Assembly: GCA_964613155.1 (NCBI GenBank)
Contig: CAZTHP010000031.1
Span: 1 to 26,866 of the forward strand
Origin: TWA4 sp964613155
GTDB taxonomy: Bacteria > Bacillota > Clostridia > Lachnospirales > Lachnospiraceae
Length of the DNA: 26,866 nt
Direction of reading: 5' to 3'
Under the pieces are notes generated by a model. The model ran no database searches, was not told the DNA's origin, and saw only the letters and a program-made list of their open reading frames with translations. Numbering within the stretch: the stretch's first letter is position 1; each line of letters opens with the position of its first letter. The translations under genes were made by a program, and so were the position numbers. Of the stretch, positions 7,632 to 14,920 are shown piece by piece.

Positions 7632-8495
7632 TTAGTTATCCTGTAATGCATTGCTTAAAGCCGCAAATTGTTCGAGGCTTAACGCTTCTCCACGGATATT
7701 TGCTGCTAATCCGATGGATTCCAGTGCTGCTGAAATCTGTTCTTTCGTAAAATGCAGTTCCGGAGAGTTATTTAAACTGTTGAGCATCGTTTTTCTTCTT
7801 TGGTTAAAGGATGCCCGGATCAGTCGAAACATCAACGCTTCATTTTTCACCTCTACCGGCGGTTTCGCATGTCTGTGCAGACAAATTACAGCGGACCCTA
7901 CATTAGGACGAGGAATAAAACAGTTCGGCGGTACATTTGCCGCTAAGAGAGGTTCCGAATAATACTGAACTGCCAAAGAAAGGGCACCATATTCTTTGCT
8001 GCCGGGACCGGATTTCATCCGATCTGCGACTTCTTTTTGTACCATGACGGTAATACTGTCTAAAGGCACCTGTGATTCAAATAATCCCATAATGATCGGC
8101 GTCGTAATGTAATAAGGCAGATTTGCCACTACTTTGATCGGCTTTCCGTCATTTTCTTCCTGAACCAATTGATTCAAATCTAATTTCAAAATGTCATTAT
8201 GAATAATCTTAACATTCTCATAAGGATGAAGGGTGTCCTGCAGAATCGGAATCAAGTTATTGTCAATTTCAACTGCAATTACTTTCCGTGCCCGCTCTGC
8301 CAACATCTGTGTCATCGTGCCAATGCCCGGACCGATTTCTAAAACGCAATCTTCCGGTCCCACACCGGCTGCATCCATAATCCGTTCCAGCACTCGCATA
8401 TCGATCAAAAAGTTCTGACCAAATTTTTTCTGAAAATTAAACTGATACTTCTGCAGGACCGCTATTGTTTCCTGTGGATTCCCAAGATTTGCCAT
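7632..8495 (-). CDS. rsmA: 16S rRNA dimethyladenosine transferase RsmA (KsgA)
   Basis: The 287-residue product transfers four methyl groups from S-adenosylmethionine to the two adjacent adenines in the loop of helix 45 of 16S rRNA (A1518/A1519 in E. coli numbering), a late step of small-subunit assembly. The N-terminal FGQNFL motif (25-30), the SAM-binding loop EIGPGIGTMT (53-62), the acidic VEID (75-78) and the catalytic NLPYYI motif (125-130) are all present. The C-terminal helical domain with FNQRRKTMLNSL is typical of the family. AAAGGA about 10 nt upstream of the ATG supports the start. It follows tatD and metG as in many Firmicutes, but 476 bp separate it from tatD and are occupied by a repeat array and an assembly gap. 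The product is complete and the call is firm. Confidence 0.97.
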   Translation of the reverse strand: MANLGNPQETIAVLQKYQFNFQKKFGQNFLIDMRVLERIMDAAGVGPEDCVLEIGPGIGTMTQMLAERARKVIAVEIDNNLIPILQDTLHPYENVKIIHNDILKLDLNQLVQEENDGKPIKVVANLPYYITTPIIMGLFESQVPLDSITVMVQKEVADRMKSGPGSKEYGALSLAVQYYSEPLLAANVPPNCFIPRPNVGSAVICLHRHAKPPVEVKNEALMFRLIRASFNQRRKTMLNSLNNSPELHFTKEQISAALESIGLAANIRGEALSLEQFAALSNALQDN

Positions 8496-8571
8496 ATAAA
8501 ATGATTCCTTTCTTCCTGTTTCCCTCTTATTTTCCGCTGTCTTTTATCTTATTACAGTCTACAGTCAGATT

Positions 8572-8870
8572 ACTTACAGCTATTGATTTCTTCAACTGTT
8601 GTTTTCCGCTTATCGTCTCTAACTGACTTACGGCTGTTGATTTTTCCAACTGTTGTTTTCAACTTATCGTCTCCAACTAACTTACGGTTGTTGATTTTTC
8701 CAANNNNNNNNNNNNNNNNNNNNNNNNNNNNNNNNNNNNNNNNNNNNNNNNNNNNNNNNNNNNNNNNNNNNNNNNNNNNNNNNNNNNNNNNNNNNNNNNN
8801 NNNACTTACGGTTGTTGATTTTTCCAACTGTTGTTTTCAACTTATCGTCTCTAACTGACTTCTGCTAGTT
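8572..8870. repeat. 54-bp tandem repeat array split by an assembly gap
   Basis: Units with acttacgg(c/t)tgttgattttt start at 8572, 8626 and 8680, exactly 54 bp apart, then the assembly gap begins; the same unit resumes immediately after the gap at 8804. The true copy number is therefore unknown. The array lies between tatD and rsmA. The only reading frames across it are the repeat itself, so no gene is called. Confidence 0.92.
8704..8803. other. Assembly gap (100 N)
   Basis: Exactly 100 N, a common placeholder for a gap of unknown length. Both edges are inside the same 54-bp repeat, which suggests that the assembler could not resolve the array. Missing unique sequence, such as an rnmV gene, cannot be excluded. 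Confidence 0.95.
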
Positions 8871-8913
8871 TCCGGCCTTCCATCGCTAGCTAGCTCTAAT
8901 TCATAGTATCTTC

Positions 8914-8955
8914 AATTGCCGCAGCAACCATTTGCTTTATGGTCATTGCGGCAAT
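8914..8955. terminator. Long hairpin downstream of tatD without T-tract
   Basis: The arms aattgccgca (8914-8923) and tgcggcaatt (8946-8955) pair perfectly, with further inner pairing of accat and atggt around an aaagcaa-type loop. It lies 17 nt beyond the tatD stop codon. No T run follows on the minus strand, so it may be an inefficient terminator or a 3'-end stabilising structure of the metG-tatD transcript. Confidence 0.55.
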
Positions 8956-8971
8956 TATCGCCGTTCAAACA

Positions 8972-9748
8972 CTAGTTGATCCCATAGAATCGACATGCAT
9001 TTTCCCAAGCTGCTTCTAAAACTTCTTCTTCACTGATTTCTTTCAGACAAGCAATTTCTGCTGCGACATACGCAATCTTTTCAGAAGAATTTCGCTTTCC
9101 CCGGAAAGGCACCGGTGTTAAATACGGTGCATCGGTTTCCAGCAAAATCCGGTCTAAAGGCATATATTGCACGACTTCCTTTAATTTCCGGCCGTTTTTA
9201 TAGGTCACGACCCCGCCGATTCCCAGATAATAACCCATATCCAGATATTCTTTGGCCATTTCTGTGCTATAAGAAAAACAGTGAATGACCATGCGAAAAT
9301 CGGGACCGCCTGCTGCCCGAATTATATCCAGTGTATCCTTGGCTGCTTCTCTGCTGTGAATGATCACAGGCTTATCAAGCTCTTTTGCCAATTCCAATTG
9401 ACGCTGGAACCATTTTTTCTGAACCGATGCTTCTACGGTATCCCAATAATAATCCAGTCCAATCTCACCGATCGCCAATACTTTTTCATGCATGGCAGCC
9501 TGACGGATCTGTTCAAAGTTCTCCTCTGTCAGATCGCCGGTTTCAGTCGGATGAACACCTGCTGCACCGTAGAAAAACGGATATTTTTCGATTAATTCCA
9601 GTGTATTAGGAATCTCATACAAATTTGCAGAGACATTCACGATCCGCTCAACACCCTGCTCCTGCATGGAACGGATTAATTCTTCGCGGTCTGAGTCAAA
9701 AGCATGGTCGTCGTAATGTGCATGTGTGTCAAATATTTTTCTCATCAT
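8972..9748 (-). CDS. tatD: TatD family metal-dependent hydrolase/deoxyribonuclease
   Basis: The product (258 residues from the start chosen here) is a TIM-barrel metalloenzyme of the TatD/YcfH/YabD family, usually regarded as a 3'-5' DNase or a general phosphoesterase. Metal-binding motifs are visible: FDTHAHYDD (6-14, HxH), IGEIGLDYYW (glutamate ligand), PVIIHSREA, VIHCFS and LLETDAPYLTP (aspartate ligand). A GTG four codons upstream would lengthen the protein, but that GTGGAG is more likely the ribosome binding site for the ATGATG pair; the first of the two ATGs is used here, the second is equally possible. The gene starts 24 nt after the metG stop, so metG-tatD is an operon, as is common in Firmicutes. 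Confidence 0.94.
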   Translation of the reverse strand: MMRKIFDTHAHYDDHAFDSDREELIRSMQEQGVERIVNVSANLYEIPNTLELIEKYPFFYGAAGVHPTETGDLTEENFEQIRQAAMHEKVLAIGEIGLDYYWDTVEASVQKKWFQRQLELAKELDKPVIIHSREAAKDTLDIIRAAGGPDFRMVIHCFSYSTEMAKEYLDMGYYLGIGGVVTYKNGRKLKEVVQYMPLDRILLETDAPYLTPVPFRGKRNSSEKIAYVAAEIACLKEISEEEVLEAAWENACRFYGIN

Positions 9749-9772
9749 GTGATACTCCACTCTGCTGGATTC

Positions 9773-11725
9773 TTAACAGATTTCTGAACCACAGATAATA
9801 TCTTTATCGGGTGTCATCACGCAAAGATTTCCTTCATCATCGGATGCAGCCAGAATCATACCCTGAGATTCCACGCCACAGAGCTTGCAGGGCTTCAGAT
9901 TTGTTACCACTGCAACTTTCTTGCCGACCATTTCATCCGGTTTGTAGTATTTTGCAATACCGGAAACAATCTGGCGAACTTCTTCACCGATCCGAATCTG
10001 CATTACCAGCAGTTTTTTCGCTTTTTTCACAGGTTCACAGCTGAGAACTTCACCTACACGAAGCTGTACCTTATCAAAATCATCAATTGTAATTTCTTCC
10101 TTCGGTGCAACCTGCGGATATTTTACCTGCGGTTCTTCTGCTGCTTTTTTCTTTGCTTCTACTTCTTCCAAAACCTTTGCCACATCTAATCTTGCAAATA
10201 AGATCTGCGGTTTTTCGGTTACTTTGCTGCCGCTGGGATATTTGCCAAATGTATCCAATTCTTCGATCATGCGGTAAGTACCATTTAACTGTGCCAGAAT
10301 TTTTTCAGAAGTTTCCGGCATAAAAGGCTGCAGCAGACTTGCACCGATGCAAATGCTTTCTGCCAGGTTGTAAAGTACTTCTGCTAAACGAGGCTTATCT
10401 TCTTCATTCTTTGCCAAAACCCAGGGAGCAGTTTCATCAATGTATTTGTTGCAGCGTTTAAACAGGTTAAATACCTCTGTAATCGCATCTGCTACATGCA
10501 GATCAGCCATCTTATCCTGTACTTTTGTTACTGCCCCTAATACAGTTTCTTTCAGATCAGCGTCTACCTCAGCGGTCACACCAGTTGAACGAACTTCGCC
10601 GCCAAAATATTTATTGCTCATTGCGATTGTACGGTTCACCAGATTGCCAAGGGTATTGGCCAGATCGGAATTCATGCGCTCTACCATCAGTTCCCATGTG
10701 ATCACGCCATCGTTTTCAAAAGGCATTTCGTGCAGAACAAAATAGCGAACAGCATCTACACCAAACATCTCAGTCAGATCATCTGCATAAAGAACATTGC
10801 CTTTGGACTTGCTCATCTTGCCATCGCCCTGTAAAAGCCAAGGATGTCCAAAAATCTGCTTCGGCAGCGGAATGTCCAATGCCATCAGCATGATCGGCCA
10901 GTAGATCGTGTGGAAACGAAGAATATCTTTACCGATCAGATGCAGATCTGCGGGCCAGTATTTTTCAAACATGGGATCAGAATTGCCATCCAGATCAAAT
11001 CCCAGACCTGTGATATAGTTTGTCAGTGCATCGATCCATACATAAACTACATGCTTTGGATCAAAATCAACCGGGATACCCCAGGTGAAAGAAGTTCTGG
11101 ATACGCATAAATCCTGTAAACCAGCTTTTAAAAAGTTGTTCATCATCTCATTTTTTCTGGAAACAGGCTGAATAAATTCAGGATGTGTTTCAATATGCTC
11201 GATCAGACGGTCTGCGTATTTGCTCATCTTGAAGAAATATGCTTCTTCTTTTGCAGGTTTCACTTCGCGGCCGCAGTCCGGGCATTTTCCATCTACAAGC
11301 TGAGATTCTGTAAAGAAAGATTCACAGGGTGTGCAGTACATCCCTTCATAATATCCTTTATAGATATCGCCTTTGTCGTATAATTTTTTGAAGATTTTTT
11401 GAACCTGAACCATATGATCTTCATCCGTTGTCCGGATAAATTTATCATAAGAAGTATTCATCAGATCCCAGATGGTCTTGATCTGACCTGCTACTCCATC
11501 TACAAATTCCTGAGGTGTTACACCTGCTGCCTGTGCTTTTTCTTCGATTTTCTGTCCATGTTCATCGGTACCAGTCTGGAAACGTACATCATATCCTTCT
11601 GCACGTTTATATCTGGCGATCGCATCGGCCAATACGATCTCATAAGTATTGCCGATATGGGGTTTGCCTGATGTATAGGCAATCGCTGTTGTAATATAAT
11701 AAGGTTTTTTACACTGTTTACACAT
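9773..11725 (-). CDS. metG: Methionyl-tRNA synthetase with C-terminal tRNA-binding domain
   Basis: The 650-residue enzyme charges tRNA-Met with methionine using ATP. The class I signature HIGN lies at 23-26 and KMSKS at 303-307. A zinc knuckle with C131-x2-C134 and C148-x2-C151 sits in the connective domain. The anticodon-binding helical domain follows, and residues about 548-650 form the EMAP/OB-fold tRNA-binding domain (IDDFDKVQLRVGEVLSCEPV), which marks the long dimeric form found in Bacillus. The ATG has GAGAGG about 9 nt upstream. A good promoter lies about 110 bp upstream. No T-box leader (no AGGGTGG-type box or antiterminator) is seen in that short leader, so regulation by uncharged tRNA is unlikely. 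The gene is complete and followed closely by tatD. Confidence 0.97.
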   Translation of the reverse strand: MCKQCKKPYYITTAIAYTSGKPHIGNTYEIVLADAIARYKRAEGYDVRFQTGTDEHGQKIEEKAQAAGVTPQEFVDGVAGQIKTIWDLMNTSYDKFIRTTDEDHMVQVQKIFKKLYDKGDIYKGYYEGMYCTPCESFFTESQLVDGKCPDCGREVKPAKEEAYFFKMSKYADRLIEHIETHPEFIQPVSRKNEMMNNFLKAGLQDLCVSRTSFTWGIPVDFDPKHVVYVWIDALTNYITGLGFDLDGNSDPMFEKYWPADLHLIGKDILRFHTIYWPIMLMALDIPLPKQIFGHPWLLQGDGKMSKSKGNVLYADDLTEMFGVDAVRYFVLHEMPFENDGVITWELMVERMNSDLANTLGNLVNRTIAMSNKYFGGEVRSTGVTAEVDADLKETVLGAVTKVQDKMADLHVADAITEVFNLFKRCNKYIDETAPWVLAKNEEDKPRLAEVLYNLAESICIGASLLQPFMPETSEKILAQLNGTYRMIEELDTFGKYPSGSKVTEKPQILFARLDVAKVLEEVEAKKKAAEEPQVKYPQVAPKEEITIDDFDKVQLRVGEVLSCEPVKKAKKLLVMQIRIGEEVRQIVSGIAKYYKPDEMVGKKVAVVTNLKPCKLCGVESQGMILAASDDEGNLCVMTPDKDIICGSEIC

Positions 11726-11832
11726 AATCTAAAACCTCTCCCTTCTGTAGTTCTTCTCCTATATCAATTGTCTGCTTACCGGTTCCATATCCAATCACAA
11801 TCCAAAAAAGTGCTCGTAAGCATACTATTTCT

Positions 11833-11861
11833 ATTATACGGAATTCCGCAGAAAGATGCAA
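11833..11861 (-). promoter_or_regulatory. metG promoter
   Basis: On the minus strand TTGCAT (11856-11861) is followed after 17 nt by a perfect TATAAT (11833-11838). The start site would be near 11826, giving a leader of about 100 nt for metG. It is one of two diverging promoters in the 382-bp space between metG and the sigma factor gene; nothing else is recognisable in that space. Confidence 0.75.
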
Positions 11862-11982
11862 GAAAATTATAAATCACACGCCCTTGAAGCTAAATTTTTC
11901 CGAAATCCACTCATCATACATCTCTTTTTCTATAAAAAGATACATTTTTTGTGACGACCTTTCTTATTTTTTCAAAAAAATA

Positions 11983-12011
11983 TTGCTAGTATTATTTTTT
12001 TGTTTTATAAT
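11983..12011 (+). promoter_or_regulatory. Promoter of the sigma factor gene
   Basis: TTGCTA (11983-11988), a 17-nt T-rich spacer and a perfect TATAAT (12006-12011) form a housekeeping-type promoter about 95 bp upstream of the sigma factor ATG. No ECF-type promoter (GAAC/CGT-like) is apparent, so autoregulation is not indicated by sequence. Confidence 0.7.
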
Positions 12012-12107
12012 ATTGTTAAGACTTCACGTCATATGCGAAAGATCGTGCGTAAGATTAAGGATGCCTCCTCCCTAAAGTACCAAATTTAGAGTTGAAAGGA
12101 GCTTACT

Positions 12108-12683
12108 ATGAATGCTGCACAGTTACCTGTTTCAAAAACACCCATAGTACATGCACTCCCAGGTTCCATAGTCTTCCAAACGGATGATGATAAATTTTCT
12201 CAACTTTACGAAATCTACTACCAGTCTTTGTGGTATGTAGCATTTAGCTATTTAAAAGATACACAGCTTGCTGAAGATATGGTTCAGGAAACCTTTATTA
12301 AAGTCTCTCAACATTTACCATCCATACAGGACGCAGCCAGTAAGATGACCAAGTATTTTCTGATCACCATAATCCGAAACAACTGTATTGATTATATTCG
12401 AAAACGAAACCGTACGCCAGAGACACTGATCGAATATCAAAACTACCCGCCCGAATACGATAATCGCCCTCTGGAATACGTCATTCGGCAAGAAACCTTA
12501 AAAGAACTGATCGATATCATTAACAGCCTGCATCCAGCCTACCGGATTCCGATAAAGCTTCGTTATATTTATGGCTTTAACAATCTGGAGATCGCAGCTA
12601 AAACCGGAATTTCAGTAAATCTTGTAGCCGTTCGCATTAACCGAGCGAAAAAAATGCTGAGAAACCGTCTTTATGAGCTTTGA
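12108..12683 (+). CDS. ECF-type RNA polymerase sigma factor
   Basis: The 191-residue product has the two-domain layout of group 4 (ECF) sigma factors. Region 2 spans about 30-100 with YYQSLWYVAFSYLKD and the -10-recognition segment DTQLAEDMVQETFIKV, followed by RNNCIDYIRKR. Region 4 spans about 130-188 with a helix-turn-helix in YGFNNLEIAAKTGISVNLVA. A 25-residue N-terminal extension precedes region 2. The start is supported by AAAGGAG about 7 nt upstream. No anti-sigma factor gene is adjacent: the downstream gene encodes a DUF885-type lipoprotein, and the upstream neighbour is metG on the other strand. The signal that controls this factor and its targets cannot be read from the window. Confidence 0.9.
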   Translation: MNAAQLPVSKTPIVHALPGSIVFQTDDDKFSQLYEIYYQSLWYVAFSYLKDTQLAEDMVQETFIKVSQHLPSIQDAASKMTKYFLITIIRNNCIDYIRKRNRTPETLIEYQNYPPEYDNRPLEYVIRQETLKELIDIINSLHPAYRIPIKLRYIYGFNNLEIAAKTGISVNLVAVRINRAKKMLRNRLYEL

Positions 12684-12768
12684 CTTTTCTTTTTAATATA
12701 CTTGTAAGATTCTGTTAATATCCTGCGATTCTATTCTCCGCTGCATTGTGATATACTGAAAGTAACCT

Positions 12769-12796
12769 GGCAATGCCTGCAAAGCTGCATATTGCC
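12769..12796 (+). promoter_or_regulatory. Leader hairpin ahead of the DUF885 lipoprotein gene
   Basis: GGCAAT (12769-12774) pairs with ATTGCC (12791-12796), with partial inner pairing of GC-rich bases. It ends 4 nt before the AGGAGGG ribosome binding site. A TATACT at 12752-12757 with a weak -35 (TTCTAT, 17 nt upstream) could be the promoter. The function of the hairpin is unknown. Confidence 0.35.
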
Positions 12797-12816
12797 ATTT
12801 TCAGGAGGGAACTTTT

Positions 12817-14631
12817 ATGACACAGTCCAACGGATCATTCCGCAAAATACTACTATATCTCACTTGCATTTCTCTGCTTATCTGTTCGATAACCGGCTGC
12901 CAAAAAGCCACACAAAAGACCTACGAATCGATATCACCTCAAAAAGAAACGATTTCCTTAACCGAAGAACAAACCGCATTTGAAGACTTTACATTGAATT
13001 TATTCCGCGATGAAATCACAGAAAACACGCTGAATCTTCACTATACACTCGCAGATCCTTCTAGTTACGATATTTCCGATTATCCCCTGACATTCGGAGA
13101 ATTCAGCCAAAAAGCCACCGAAGAAACCTGCGAACAAGCCAAAGCCTTACGCAAAGAACTGCGTAATTTTCATTATGATGACCTGACTGCCACCCAGCAG
13201 ATCACTTACGATATCCTCGACAATACTTTAAAGTTAAATACCGAAGCCAGTGCTTTTCCTTATTATGAAGAAGCATTGCAACCTTTAATCGGACTTCAAA
13301 CTGAACTGCCTACACTGTTAGCAGAATATACCTTCCAGACAGAGCAGGATATTACCGATTATCTGGCACTTCTTGGCGATATGGATCGTTATTTCGACCA
13401 GATCATCCTTTATGAACAGGAAAAAGCCGCAGCTGGTCTTTTTATGTCGGACTACTGCGCGGATATGGTCATCAAAGACTGCCAGTCCTTCTTAAGCGAC
13501 AAAGAAAATCATTTTCTGATCTCAACCTTCGAGGAACGCCTCGATACCATGGGAAATGAGGATTCGGCGCAAAAAGCCAGCTATCAGAAGCAAAATGAAA
13601 CCGTTTTAACTGATCAGGTTTTCCCTGCTTATCAAAAATTGATCGATGCTTTAACAAACTTAAAAGGAAGCGGCACCAATGAAGGCGGTCTTTGCAACTT
13701 TAAAAGTGGCTCCGATTACTATCTGTACTTATTAAAACAAAGTGTCGGAACCGATCGTTCCGTTGAAGAATTGGAAAATATGACGCTGGAACAGATTAAC
13801 AGCGACCTGCAGACACTGCAGACGATTTTGCAGGAAAAACCGCAATTAGAAACCCAGCTGAATGATTTTTCATTTTCCCAGACCGATCCAGAAACGATTT
13901 TAAATGATCTGCAAAGTAAAATTTTGGACGATTTCCCGGCTCTGACAACCAAAATCCAGCTGCATGTCAAATACGTCAGCGAATCAATGGAGGATTCTTT
14001 AAGCCCTGCTTTCTATCTGACCCCTCCCATTGACAATCTAACGGACAATGTTATTTACATCAACAAAAAATTATGCACAGTATCGGATCTTTATACCACA
14101 TTGGCACACGAAGGATATCCCGGTCATCTTTACCAGACTGTATATTCCTCAGCCTGCTGCGACTCCCCGATTCGTCAGATCTGTTCCGTAGCTGGATACT
14201 CCGAAGGCTGGGCAACTTACGTAGAAAATCTCGCGTACCAATACGACACCGGACTGGATTCCGATCTGACCACCGCTGCCAGATGCAACAATTCCGCAAA
14301 TTTGGGCATCTATGCACTATTAGACTTTTACATTCATTATGACGGCTGGACTTACGAAGAAGTACGTGAGTGGATTCAAGAAATTTATGCGATCAACGAC
14401 GAAGCTACGATCAAAGAATTATATTACTCCATCGTCTCACAGCCCTGCAACTACCTGAAATATTACATCGGCTATTTAGAGATTCTGGATTTAAAAACCG
14501 ATGCACAGGAAGCATTAGGTGAAAACTTTGATCTGAAACAATTTCACACCTTTTTACTGGAAATCGGAGACGCACCCTTTTATCTAATACGCGAATACAT
14601 GAACAGCTGGATTCAAAGCCTGCAAGGATAG
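12817..14631 (+). CDS. DUF885-type lipoprotein with HExxPGH motif (putative metallopeptidase)
   Basis: The 604-residue product has a lipoprotein signal with lipobox S-I-T-G-C, modified cysteine C28, so it is exported and lipid-anchored. The mature part is largely helical. The family signature is L-A-H431-E432-G-Y-P435-G436-H437, a zinc-binding HExx-like motif, and a later SEGWATYVENL supplies the second glutamate-containing helix; both are typical of DUF885 proteins, which have been regarded as gluzincin-like peptidases. The substrate is unknown. The start is set by AGGAGGG 7 nt upstream of the ATG. The gene follows the sigma factor gene after 133 bp, has its own weak promoter-like sequence and may be controlled by that factor, which is inference. 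A strong hairpin follows the stop. Length is normal for the family and no key residue is missing. Confidence 0.9.
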   Translation: MTQSNGSFRKILLYLTCISLLICSITGCQKATQKTYESISPQKETISLTEEQTAFEDFTLNLFRDEITENTLNLHYTLADPSSYDISDYPLTFGEFSQKATEETCEQAKALRKELRNFHYDDLTATQQITYDILDNTLKLNTEASAFPYYEEALQPLIGLQTELPTLLAEYTFQTEQDITDYLALLGDMDRYFDQIILYEQEKAAAGLFMSDYCADMVIKDCQSFLSDKENHFLISTFEERLDTMGNEDSAQKASYQKQNETVLTDQVFPAYQKLIDALTNLKGSGTNEGGLCNFKSGSDYYLYLLKQSVGTDRSVEELENMTLEQINSDLQTLQTILQEKPQLETQLNDFSFSQTDPETILNDLQSKILDDFPALTTKIQLHVKYVSESMEDSLSPAFYLTPPIDNLTDNVIYINKKLCTVSDLYTTLAHEGYPGHLYQTVYSSACCDSPIRQICSVAGYSEGWATYVENLAYQYDTGLDSDLTTAARCNNSANLGIYALLDFYIHYDGWTYEEVREWIQEIYAINDEATIKELYYSIVSQPCNYLKYYIGYLEILDLKTDAQEALGENFDLKQFHTFLLEIGDAPFYLIREYMNSWIQSLQG

Positions 14632-14648
14632 TAAAATGTAAAACAGAA

Positions 14649-14706
14649 AGCCAGCAGCTGCTTCCTATAATTAATATATTATTATAAGGAAGAACGGCTG
14701 CTGGCT
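14649..14706. terminator. Hairpin between convergent genes
   Basis: AGCCAGCAGC (14649-14658) pairs perfectly with GCTGCTGGCT (14697-14706), and cttcctataat with attataaggaag inside. T-rich sequence follows on both strands. It begins 17 nt after the DUF885 gene stop and faces the radical SAM gene, so it probably ends both transcripts. Confidence 0.75.
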
Positions 14707-14728
14707 GAATCCTTTTTCCCTTCGCGTT

Positions 14729-14920
14729 TTCATCTCGCACTTTTATCTTGCGCTTTTATCTCGCGCTTTTCATCTCGTGCTTTCATCTCGCACTTTTATC
14801 TCGAGTTTTCATCTCGCGCTTTTATCTCGTGCTTTTATCTCGCGCTTTTATCTCGCGCTTTTATCTCGTGCTTTTATCTCGCGTTTTCATCTTGCACTTT
14901 TATCTCGCACTTTTCATCCC
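14729..14920. repeat. 13-bp tandem repeat array, about 14 copies
   Basis: Units of 12-14 bp, consensus cttttatctcgcg, repeat from about 14729 to the 3' end of the radical SAM gene. Variation is mostly c/t or a/g transition (gcg, gtg, gca) and one optional base. It lies between convergent genes and its last copies touch the last codons of the radical SAM gene. Confidence 0.9.

Noticed and set aside
8570..8858. Reading frames across the 54-bp array and N gap on both strands
   Set aside because: They are open only because the unit is a multiple of three and N codons are not stops; the residues are repeat-derived.
9749..9760. Upstream GTG as the tatD start
   Set aside because: The GTGGAG is better explained as the ribosome binding site of the ATGATG start, and the family normally begins just before F-D-T-H-A-H.
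11726..11832. T-box or other tRNA-sensing leader for metG
   Set aside because: The leader is only about 100 nt and no T-box sequence or antiterminator is seen.
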